Shown in pieces: positions 43,013-49,874 of a stretch of 64,000 nucleotides of DNA. The DNA is taken from NCBI RefSeq assembly GCF_000720175.1, contig NZ_JOIX01000005.1:62001-126000 (forward strand), written 5' to 3'. Within the stretch, counting starts at the first letter, position 1; the number at the start of each line of letters is the position of its first letter. Origin of the DNA: Streptomyces sp. NRRL S-337 (GTDB lineage Bacteria; Actinomycetota; Actinomycetes; Streptomycetales; Streptomycetaceae). The notes below the pieces were generated by a model. That model did no database searches and had not been told where the DNA came from. It saw only the letters and a list, made by a program, of their open reading frames with translations. The position numbers and the translations under genes are program-made.

Positions 43013-44464
43013 GTGGCAGAACCAGGTTCAGAGCTGACCACTCTGGCCACTGCGTCAAGAAGCCTTGCGCTCTTTCGGCGCAAGCAAGTCGAACAACTCA
43101 TCACGGAGGGCGGCCAGGGCCAAGGGGGTTCGCTACACCGCTCGTTGGGCGTGTGGCAACTGACGATGCTCAGCGTCGGTGCGACCCTGGGCACCGGAAT
43201 CTTCGTCGTGTTGGGCCAAGCCGTACCCGAGGCGGGCCCCGCGGTGGTGATTTCTTTCGTCATCGCGGGTCTGACGGCCCTGTTCTCTGCACTCTCCTAC
43301 GCAGAACTGGCCGGCGCTGTGCCGGTGTCGGGGTCCTCCTACTCCTACGCGTATGTGACTCTCGGAGAACTCGTCGCCTGGATCTGCGGGTGGTGCCTGA
43401 TACTTGAATATGGGGTGTCAGTCGCGGCCGTGGCGGTGGGCTGGGGCCAGTATCTGAACGAGCTGTTGGACGGGACCCTCGGGGTGACGATCCCTGCCGC
43501 ACTGGCCTCACCGCCGGGCGCCGGCGGCTACTTCAACCTCACTTCGTTGCTCGTTGTACTGCTCGCCATGGTCTTCCTGCTGGGCGGAGCGAAGGAAAGC
43601 GCCCGCGCGAACACCATCATGGTGGCCGTGAAGATCGCGACGCTGGTGCTCTTCTGCGCTGTCGCCTTCCTGGGGATCCGAGCGGGCAACTATGCGCCGT
43701 TCATGCCGCTTGGCATGGCCGGCGTGAGCGCGGCGAGCACGACGCTCTTCTTCTCGTACGTCGGCTTCGACGCCGCGTCCACCGCGGGTGAGGAAGCGCG
43801 CAATCCGCAACGGGACCTTCCACGCGCCATCATGCTCTCTCTCGCGATCGTCACGTTGCTGTACTGCCTCGTTGCTGCGGCCGCTGTAGGCGCCATGCCC
43901 TGGCAAGACTTCAAGGGTTCGGAAGCCGCACTGGCCGAGATCATGAAAGACGTCACCGGCCAGAGTCTCTGGGCCGTACTACTGGCAGCTGGAGCTGTCG
44001 TAGCCATCGCCAGCGTCGTACTGACCGTGCTGTACGGACAGACTCGGATTCTCTTCGCGATGTCGAGGGACGGCCTGGTCCCCAAGGTGTTCGCCCGAGT
44101 TCACCCTCGCACGGGTGCCCTGCGTGCGAACACCGTGATCGTGTCGCTCTTCTGCGGCTTCCTCGCTGCTGCAGTCCCTCTGGGGCAGCTCGCTGAGGCC
44201 ACGAGCATCGGCACCCTGTTTGCCTTCGCCCTCGTCAACGTCGCTGTGATCGTGCTGCGGCGGACCCGCCCGGACATGCCGCGAGCCTTTCGCGCCCCCC
44301 TGTTCCCCCTCGTCCCGGCCGTTGGCTTCATCCTGTGCGTGTGGAGGATGTTCGACCTTGACGCCGTGACCTGGAAGGTCTTCGGGATGTGGATGGCGGT
44401 GGGTCTCGCCTTCTATTTCGGGTACGGCAGACGCCGCTCCAGGTTGGCTGCGGCGAGCGAATAA
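43013..44464 (+). CDS. Cationic amino-acid permease (APC superfamily)
   Basis: Protein of 483 residues with 12 or more membrane helices. SVGATLGTGIFVVLGQAVP is the first-helix amino-acid binding motif of APC transporters, and GFDAASTAGEEARNPQRDLPRAI is typical of the CAT (SLC7-like) cationic amino-acid branch. GTG 43013 is preferred because GGGGG lies about eight bases upstream; GTG 42968 is possible. The AsnC gene starts 10 bases after the stop, so they form an operon. Third-codon GC is lower than in flanking genes, suggesting acquisition. Confidence 0.9.
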   Translation: MAEPGSELTTLATASRSLALFRRKQVEQLITEGGQGQGGSLHRSLGVWQLTMLSVGATLGTGIFVVLGQAVPEAGPAVVISFVIAGLTALFSALSYAELAGAVPVSGSSYSYAYVTLGELVAWICGWCLILEYGVSVAAVAVGWGQYLNELLDGTLGVTIPAALASPPGAGGYFNLTSLLVVLLAMVFLLGGAKESARANTIMVAVKIATLVLFCAVAFLGIRAGNYAPFMPLGMAGVSAASTTLFFSYVGFDAASTAGEEARNPQRDLPRAIMLSLAIVTLLYCLVAAAAVGAMPWQDFKGSEAALAEIMKDVTGQSLWAVLLAAGAVVAIASVVLTVLYGQTRILFAMSRDGLVPKVFARVHPRTGALRANTVIVSLFCGFLAAAVPLGQLAEATSIGTLFAFALVNVAVIVLRRTRPDMPRAFRAPLFPLVPAVGFILCVWRMFDLDAVTWKVFGMWMAVGLAFYFGYGRRRSRLAAASE

Positions 44465-44474
44465 TCCACGAATC

Positions 44475-44936
44475 GTGCGCAAGACGAACGACATTGATGA
44501 GTGCATCGTGCGGGCGTTGTCCGGAGATGCTCGCCGCACCTTTGCGGATATCGGCGTCGAGGTCGGCCGATCTGCCCCAGCCGTCAAACGCCGTGTGGAC
44601 AGGCTGTGCGAGGAAGGCGCGATCCTGGGCTTCACCGTCCGGATCAATCCGCACTCGGCCCGTGGGCAGACCGAGGGGATCATCAAGCTTTACTGTCACC
44701 GCAACACCACACCCGAGATGATCCGACGGGGATTGTCGAATCACCCCGAAGTGGTATCTGCGTCCAGGATCACCGGGGATGCCGACGCTTTGGTGCACGT
44801 CTCCGTGTCAGGAACCAGGCACTTCGAGCAGGTGCTACAACGCATCACGGCCGAGCCTTTCGTCGAGCGTGCGAAATCTTTCCTGGTTCAAACGCCACTC
44901 ATTCGGAGAATTGGCGTCGTCTCACCCATGGATTAA
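44475..44936 (+). CDS. AsnC/Lrp-family regulator
   Basis: Protein of 153 residues. The HTH is IDECIVRALSGDARRTFADI then GVEVGRSAPAVKRRVDRL, and the C-terminal RAM-like ligand domain contains GDADALVHVSVSG. It follows the permease by 10 bases and likely adjusts its expression to amino-acid supply. Codon use matches the permease. Confidence 0.92.
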   Translation: MRKTNDIDECIVRALSGDARRTFADIGVEVGRSAPAVKRRVDRLCEEGAILGFTVRINPHSARGQTEGIIKLYCHRNTTPEMIRRGLSNHPEVVSASRITGDADALVHVSVSGTRHFEQVLQRITAEPFVERAKSFLVQTPLIRRIGVVSPMD

Positions 44937-45013
44937 TGCGCAACAAATTCAACACTGGGTGTCGCTTTGACGATTCTTTACCGCGCAGTTCGATTAATTG
45001 TGATTTCGAACAC

Positions 45014-45041
45014 TTGCCAAGATCACTCCCTCTTATAAAGT
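45014..45041 (+). promoter_or_regulatory. Candidate promoter for the precursor gene
   Basis: TTGCCA (45014-45019), a 16-base spacer and TAAAGT (45036-45041). It predicts a leader of about 75 bases before the precursor ATG. AT-rich surroundings strengthen the call, but no transcript evidence exists. Confidence 0.4.
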
Positions 45042-45121
45042 AATGGGCGCACCACTTGTGACCGCCGGGATTAAATTCCAGATCTCGGTTATGGGGTGCG
45101 TCATTCAAAAAGGGGAAACAA

Positions 45122-45481
45122 ATGAACAGAATCAAGCTCGCTGTCGCGGGCGTCGCGGTGGCTGTTTGCGCCACGGCCGTTACGACGACCAGCGCATTTG
45201 CGGATTCTTCCGCAAAGAGCGAGACCACCGCAGTCGCCTTCCAGGAGGCGTCCACCAAGCCGGAGAAGATTGCCGGAGGTGACGGTCGCGTGGAACCGCG
45301 TTGCGGCTGGGCCGGTTTCGCGAAGGGAATTGCCCAGGGAGTCGTGGGCAACGCCGTCTACGAAGGCTTGAAGTATGCGGCGAATCACCCTGTAAAGGCC
45401 CAGGAGAAAATGTTCCGGCGGGGTGGGATTCCTGCCCCCTCGGAGGTCGGTGCGGCCGGAATGTCCCGTGCCTTCGACTAA
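45122..45481 (+). CDS. Secreted Gly/Ala-rich peptide precursor (SdpC-like candidate)
   Basis: Protein of 119 residues. Residues 1-27 are a Sec signal peptide (IKLAVAGVAVAVCATAV) with a cleavage site after AFA27. The mature part has a charged N-region, then a hydrophobic helix-prone core from Cys61 (CGWAGFAKGIAQGVVGNAVY) and a basic/Pro tail ending MSRAFD. This layout, a cleavable signal, a Gly/Ala-rich amphipathic core and flanking segments, resembles pore-forming peptide precursors. Only one Cys (61) remains after cleavage, unlike the disulfide hairpin of Bacillus SDP. AAGGGGA precedes the ATG, and a strong hairpin separates the gene from the DUF5819-HTTM pair downstream. The toxin role is inferred. 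Confidence 0.72.
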   Translation: MNRIKLAVAGVAVAVCATAVTTTSAFADSSAKSETTAVAFQEASTKPEKIAGGDGRVEPRCGWAGFAKGIAQGVVGNAVYEGLKYAANHPVKAQEKMFRRGGIPAPSEVGAAGMSRAFD

Positions 45482-45507
45482 CGTTGTAAAGACTGCTTGA
45501 TCATTCC

Positions 45508-45542
45508 TGTGCGGCGGGCGCCTACGCCGGGCCCGCCGCACA
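45508..45542 (+). terminator. Strong hairpin between precursor and maturation genes
   Basis: TGTGCGGCGGGC (45508-45519) pairs perfectly with GCCCGCCGCACA (45531-45542), a 12-bp stem with an 11-base loop, 27 bases after the precursor stop. It would partly stop transcription and give more precursor than maturation-protein mRNA. It also argues that translation of the next gene starts after it. Confidence 0.75.
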
Positions 45543-45568
45543 GCCTCGCCCGGAAGGCATCTGGAACG

Positions 45569-46303
45569 GTGGAAGATTCGAGTCCCGAAAGTGAGCCGCT
45601 CGCGCAATGGAGCAAAGCCAAGAGGCGTACTCTATTGGCGTTCGGTGCTGCCATCCCCCTTGTGCTGTCCTTTCACTTCGGCATGACGGCTCTCTACGAA
45701 ATGCCTTTCAATCCGGTCAAGGAGAGGTATGGCGACGAAATCACTTCCTACATGTTGCCGTACTTCGTCCAGGATTGGCATCTGTTCGCGCCTGACCCTA
45801 TCGACAGGGACAAGGGCGTGCTGGTGCGGGCCAAGAAGCGCCAACCGGACGGATCGACAGTCACCACGCAGTGGACCGATGTGACGTCGCCAGTTTTGCA
45901 GCAACTTTATGGCGAGCGGTTCTGGCCTTCGAAAGGATTCCGGGTTTCCTCCGGCGTGCCGCAGCTACTCGAATCCTGGCGTGACCCTGAACTCCAAAAG
46001 ATGAGAGTTAAAAATCAGGTCGCCGACACTCCTGGCAAGGGGGTTCGAAAAGGGGAGAAGGGGAAAGAAAACCCTCCCCTCAGCCAAGGTGAAAAGGATT
46101 CCCGAGACGAGGCAATCCAATTCGCCCAGTCGTTCGCCAGCGCTCAAGCGAGCAAGCTGTGGGGGTCCGATGTGGAATACGTGCAGGTCCGGATCGTCAC
46201 CAACGAATTTCCCAGGTTCTCGCAACGCTACACGCGAGACACCAAGGGAAAGGTTTCATACTATGATCTGGCGTGGATGAAGCCGGTCAAGGTTGAACAG
46301 TGA
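45569..46303 (+). CDS. DUF5819 family membrane-anchored protein (SdpA-like)
   Basis: Protein of 244 residues with one N-terminal membrane helix (LLAFGAAIPLVLSFHFGMTA) and an extracytoplasmic domain containing YMLPYFVQDWHLFAPDPI, the motif of DUF5819, and VEYVQVRIVTNEFPRFS near the end. In Bacillus, SdpA has the same topology and works with the membrane protein SdpB to mature SdpC. GTG 45569 is chosen since it lies beyond the hairpin; upstream in-frame TTG and GTG are inside or before it. A Lys/Glu-rich stretch (GKGVRKGEKGKENPP) interrupts the domain. The stop overlaps the next start in GTGA. Confidence 0.8.
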   Translation: MEDSSPESEPLAQWSKAKRRTLLAFGAAIPLVLSFHFGMTALYEMPFNPVKERYGDEITSYMLPYFVQDWHLFAPDPIDRDKGVLVRAKKRQPDGSTVTTQWTDVTSPVLQQLYGERFWPSKGFRVSSGVPQLLESWRDPELQKMRVKNQVADTPGKGVRKGEKGKENPPLSQGEKDSRDEAIQFAQSFASAQASKLWGSDVEYVQVRIVTNEFPRFSQRYTRDTKGKVSYYDLAWMKPVKVEQ

Positions 46304-47316
46304 CGAAAAAACAGATCCGAACCGGCATCAAAGGCAATGCTATGTTTTCCAGCATGAAGACGATGGCCTACTCCCAACTCGAGAGGTTGAGCGGCAGCCG
46401 GCAGGCACTTGTCGGAGCGGCACTCACGAGAATTGTGTTGGGGGCTATTGGGCTCTACTACTACCTGCGGGACTATTTTCACCGAAGCTTTCTCTGGGGC
46501 CCTGAAGGGGTGTGGCCTTGGCAGAACTTCACCGGGCCGGACAACGACGCGTTCTCCCTGTACTCGCTCAGCAAGTCCGAGACATGGTTCCAGCTGGTGT
46601 TCCACGCCGGTGCGGTGATCGCCCTGCTGTTCATGCTGGGATGGAAGACCCGGGCGATGACAGTTCTGCACTACATCTTCCTGTGGTCCCTTCAGCACCG
46701 AAATCCGGTACTTCTGGACGGTGGTGACAACGCGACTGCCATAGCCCTCGTCTTCTTCATATTCGTCGATTCCGGTTCCCGCTTCTCGCTCGACGCCCGA
46801 CTGAGCCGCCGGAAGCAAGTGAGGCCTGATGCTGGGTCCATGAGGTACCGGATCGGATCGCTCCTGCACCATGCTGGCTTGCTGGCCGTCATTCTTCAGG
46901 TATGCACGATCTATCTTGTTTCGGGAATGTACAAGGTCCAGGGCGAACGGTGGCAGAACGGTACCGCCCTCTATTACATCCTCCGGGTAGGCGAGTTCGG
47001 TTGGCCAGGCGTCAACCACCTCATCTACGAGCACGCCACCCTGGTGGTGGCAATGACATATGCGACGGTATTTTTCCAGCTGGCGTTCTCGTTCCTCCTG
47101 CTGAAGCGTTCCCTGCGGCCCTTCGCTGTCACCTGTGGAATTCTCCTGCATCTGGGAATAGCCGTTTGCATGAGCGGGCTCATTACGTTCTCGTCGACCA
47201 TGATTGCGCTGGAATTGCTCATCATGGGCGATGAGCACTATCTCCGCCTTGCCGACAAGATGCGAAAGCTGGTCGGTAAGCGCGACGGCCTCGAACCGGC
47301 GGCTGGCGCCGTCTGA
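46300..47316 (+). CDS. HTTM-domain membrane protein (SdpB-like)
   Basis: Protein of 338 residues with about eight membrane helices and the HTTM (vitamin K carboxylase-like) layout: ALTRIVLGAIGLYYYLRDY, FHAGAVIALLFMLGWKTR, VSGMYKVQGERWQNGTALYY. The motif YKVQG-x-x-W-x-x-G-TALYY is diagnostic of the SdpB/HTTM family. GTG 46300 overlaps the DUF5819 stop by four bases, so the pair is translated together, as with sdpA and sdpB. It is probably a maturation or transport factor for the small precursor. Confidence 0.88.
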   Translation: MTKKQIRTGIKGNAMFSSMKTMAYSQLERLSGSRQALVGAALTRIVLGAIGLYYYLRDYFHRSFLWGPEGVWPWQNFTGPDNDAFSLYSLSKSETWFQLVFHAGAVIALLFMLGWKTRAMTVLHYIFLWSLQHRNPVLLDGGDNATAIALVFFIFVDSGSRFSLDARLSRRKQVRPDAGSMRYRIGSLLHHAGLLAVILQVCTIYLVSGMYKVQGERWQNGTALYYILRVGEFGWPGVNHLIYEHATLVVAMTYATVFFQLAFSFLLLKRSLRPFAVTCGILLHLGIAVCMSGLITFSSTMIALELLIMGDEHYLRLADKMRKLVGKRDGLEPAAGAV

Positions 47317-47365
47317 GGTGGGCATGGCTCCAGGATCCGGTCCGGTTGGAGTGAGGCTGACTCAC

Positions 47366-48856
47366 ATGTTGCGCTACCAGCGCCGCCACCTCCTCCTGCT
47401 CTGCGTCACCGTTATGTTGGCACTGTCCTCCTGTGTATTCTTCACACCCCGTCCGTCAACTCTCAGCAGCGCGACGACGGGCGATGCCGCGCTCGCCGCT
47501 CGGGTACGAGCAGCGGCAGGCAGCGCACGTGGATACCGTGGTCTCGCCGTAGCCGCCATCAACCGCGACGGGATCCGTTTTGCAGGGCTGGGCGATTCAG
47601 GCAATCCCGAGCAACCAGATGTCGACAAGTCCACGCTGTTTGAGGCCGGTTCGCTCGGAAAGCCGATGACGGGCATGCTCCTCGCCGAACTCGCGTCCCG
47701 AAACAAGCTGCGCCTTGACGTACCTCTGCAGAAGCTCCTGCCCGATATGCGCTTTGGTGACCCGGCATTGGGCTCGGTCACTCTCCGGGATCTGGCAAGC
47801 CATCGGGCCGGACTCGACCTGATGCCGTCGAACCTCCATATGTTCATGCGCGGCGCGGAGTTGCGAATTATGGGCAAGGACCCCTATCGAGGGATGACTG
47901 AAGAGGACGTCTTTGCGGCCGGGCGGAATGCTGCTTCCAGCGGAACGGGAAGGTTCCGGTACTCAAATCTCGGCATGGCGCTTGCCGGTCAGGCGGCCGC
48001 TCGCGTCGTGGGTAAGCCATATGAAGCGCTCCTGCGCCAGTACGTACTTGCGCCCTTGAATATGAGGAGTACCCGAACGGTCCACTCTGACGCGGCAGTA
48101 CCTCGTAGCAGTGCGACCGGATATAAAGCCACCGGTGCTGTCATGCAACATTGGCTCGCATCAGGTTACACACCCGCCGGCGATGTCTGGTCGACCAGCG
48201 AGGACCTTGCACGCCTCTTGCTGGCCGAGCTACGCGGCACGGCACCAGGTGCCGAAGCGGCTGTGCCGCGGTTCGACGCCGCTGGCGCTGGAAAGATCGG
48301 GCTGGGTTGGTACACCACCCGCACACAAGGCCGAGAAATCACCTGGCACGACGGCTCAACTGGGGGATTCACCTCCTACATGGGTTTCGACCGGTCCAGC
48401 CGCCAGGGCGTAGTCGTTCTCTCCAATACAGATCAGCCTGTCGACGCTCTCGGGAAAAGTTTGCTGGGTCTCACTGTCGAAAGGGAGTACCCTGCGCATG
48501 ACCTACCTCAAATAGCGCTGACAGTACTGTGCAGCATAGGAGCCGCAGGCCCTGTCTTCTACGTAGCATGGCGCAGATTCCCAAGGAAGATATATGCCAT
48601 ACACCTGGGCTTCAGTGTCGCTTTCGGAGTCATTCTTCTTGTCCTCTTGCGGCGCATCGGCGACTGGCTTTCCGTGCCGCCACTAGCATGGGCGTTGGGC
48701 AGCGCACTCTTGTCCGTCGGCTTCTTGCTGGGCGTCAGCCGATGCCCTCCACCGGATCACGATCAACGGCTGGACGTCGGAGCGGCTCTGTCGGCAGCCC
48801 GGTACGGAGTTGCTCTTCTGTCGTTGCTTCTGCTCGTCATCTCCGCCGAGCTCTGA
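47366..48856 (+). CDS. Membrane-bound serine hydrolase (beta-lactamase family) with C-terminal helices
   Basis: Protein of 496 residues. The N-terminus is a lipoprotein-type signal (LLLLCVTVMLALSSC). The catalytic domain has Ser-x-x-Lys in GSLGKPM, YSN in FRYSNLG, and HDGSTGGFTSY as the third motif, so all three are intact. The last 130 residues hold about four membrane helices (LPQIALTVLCSIGAAGPVFY, then LGFSVAFGVILLVLL, LAWALGSALLSVGFLLG). It follows the HTTM gene by about 50 bases on the same strand. It may process, modify or protect against the peptide, or be unrelated. Confidence 0.85.
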   Translation: MLRYQRRHLLLLCVTVMLALSSCVFFTPRPSTLSSATTGDAALAARVRAAAGSARGYRGLAVAAINRDGIRFAGLGDSGNPEQPDVDKSTLFEAGSLGKPMTGMLLAELASRNKLRLDVPLQKLLPDMRFGDPALGSVTLRDLASHRAGLDLMPSNLHMFMRGAELRIMGKDPYRGMTEEDVFAAGRNAASSGTGRFRYSNLGMALAGQAAARVVGKPYEALLRQYVLAPLNMRSTRTVHSDAAVPRSSATGYKATGAVMQHWLASGYTPAGDVWSTSEDLARLLLAELRGTAPGAEAAVPRFDAAGAGKIGLGWYTTRTQGREITWHDGSTGGFTSYMGFDRSSRQGVVVLSNTDQPVDALGKSLLGLTVEREYPAHDLPQIALTVLCSIGAAGPVFYVAWRRFPRKIYAIHLGFSVAFGVILLVLLRRIGDWLSVPPLAWALGSALLSVGFLLGVSRCPPPDHDQRLDVGAALSAARYGVALLSLLLLVISAEL

Positions 48857-49142
48857 GAGAAGGCACGAGGCAGCCCTGCACAGCGATGCATCGGTGTAGC
48901 AGGTCCACGTCTCTCCGACTGGCAGGGGCTTCCCCGCGACCAAGGCGCACCGGGGTGAGATACGCACCGGCCGCACACCGACCTCCGGGAGCTCTACCGG
49001 GCCGGAACTGCGTTGCTCGGCATCCGGCCGGAGGCGGGAAGAGTCCATACCGGCGGCACGCAAAGTGAGTTGTTCCGCAAAGAGGTCATCAAAGCAGAGG
49101 GCATTGCCGGACGCAGGGGTGTGGGGTGGCCGGGCGAGTCAC
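48857..49142. other. Non-coding gap
   Basis: About 290 bases between the serine hydrolase and the XRE regulator promoter. No supported gene. Short frames have no ribosome-binding site or recognisable motif. Confidence 0.4.
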
Positions 49143-49144
49143 CT

Positions 49145-49173
49145 TTGACATGCGGCGATGTAAAGCTTACTTT
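49145..49173 (+). promoter_or_regulatory. Promoter giving a leaderless XRE transcript
   Basis: TTGACA (49145-49150), exactly 17 bases, then TACTTT (49168-49173). The ATG lies at 49180, six bases after the -10, so transcription would begin at or near the A of the start codon. No ribosome-binding site is present, consistent with leaderless translation. GTAAAGCTTAC spans the spacer and is a likely autorepressor site. Confidence 0.65.
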
Positions 49174-49179
49174 CCATCC

Positions 49180-49377
49180 ATGCGAAATGAGGTTCGCCGC
49201 CTGCGTGTTGACCTAGGCCTCACCCAGCAAGCGCTGGGTGCGGCGCTGGGGGTTTCCCGGCAGACAGTGAACGCGATCGAGCAGGACCGCTACGACCCGT
49301 CGCTACCGCTGGCCATACGCATCGCCCGGCACTTCGGGCTCACCGTTGAGGAGATCTTCCATGTTGACGACGCCTAG
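49180..49377 (+). CDS. XRE-family small regulator
   Basis: Protein of 65 residues, a single helix-turn-helix: VRRLRVDLGLTQQALGAALG then VSRQTVNAIEQDRYDPS, ending with an FGLTVEEIFHVDDA tail. This is the compact regulator that normally partners a small DUF2178-type membrane protein, which indeed follows with a 17-base overlap. It likely represses its own operon and responds to a membrane signal through the partner. Confidence 0.9.
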   Translation: MRNEVRRLRVDLGLTQQALGAALGVSRQTVNAIEQDRYDPSLPLAIRIARHFGLTVEEIFHVDDA

Positions 49378-49792
49378 CATCCGCCGCGCGGCGAACCGTT
49401 GGGCCGTTCTCGCAGTGACTGTTGTCGGGGGTGCGGCCATGGCAGTGATCATGGCATTGCGTGGTGAGACCGCTCTGGCCATCGTGTTGCCTGTGATCAT
49501 CGTCGGGTACGGATTGACCGTTACGTTCGCTGCGGGGCGCAGCGACGTCGCCGCGCTGTTCAGCGGGCGCGAGGAGGACGAGCGTCGCCGCTTGATCAAC
49601 TTGAGGGCGGGAGCGACCACCGCAAACGTGCTGATGCTCGTGCTCGTGTGCGGCGCCTTCTACGAGATGCTTCACGGTGAATTCGGTGGCACCTTTTCGC
49701 GGCTGAGCGCACTTGGCGGCATTACCTACGCCGCTTGCTCGGCCAGCTACTCGCGGGCGAAGAGCAAGCATTCGGTCGATGCGGCTGAATGA
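49361..49792 (+). CDS. Four-helix membrane protein (DUF2178-like)
   Basis: Protein of 143 residues with four membrane helices (WAVLAVTVVGGAAMAVIMAL, then IVLPVIIVGYGLTVTFAAG, ATTANVLMLVLVCGAFYEML and LGGITYAACSASYS) and a cytoplasmic loop with GREEDERRRLINLRAGA. It starts at ATG 49361 inside the XRE gene, after GAGGAG. It could be the sensor for the XRE regulator or an immunity-like membrane protein for the peptide system upstream; neither is shown. Confidence 0.8.
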   Translation: MLTTPSIRRAANRWAVLAVTVVGGAAMAVIMALRGETALAIVLPVIIVGYGLTVTFAAGRSDVAALFSGREEDERRRLINLRAGATTANVLMLVLVCGAFYEMLHGEFGGTFSRLSALGGITYAACSASYSRAKSKHSVDAAE

Positions 49793-49874
49793 CCCTCTTC
49801 CTGGCCGGGGCTGCAACCGCATGAGCTTTGCCCGGCCTCCCGGCCGCGCAGTCTGCCGGGAGACCGGGTACGAC

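Noticed and set aside
48857..49179. A gene between the serine hydrolase and the XRE regulator
   Set aside because: Frames here lack a start signal or motif, and the bases before 49145 look like ordinary spacer.
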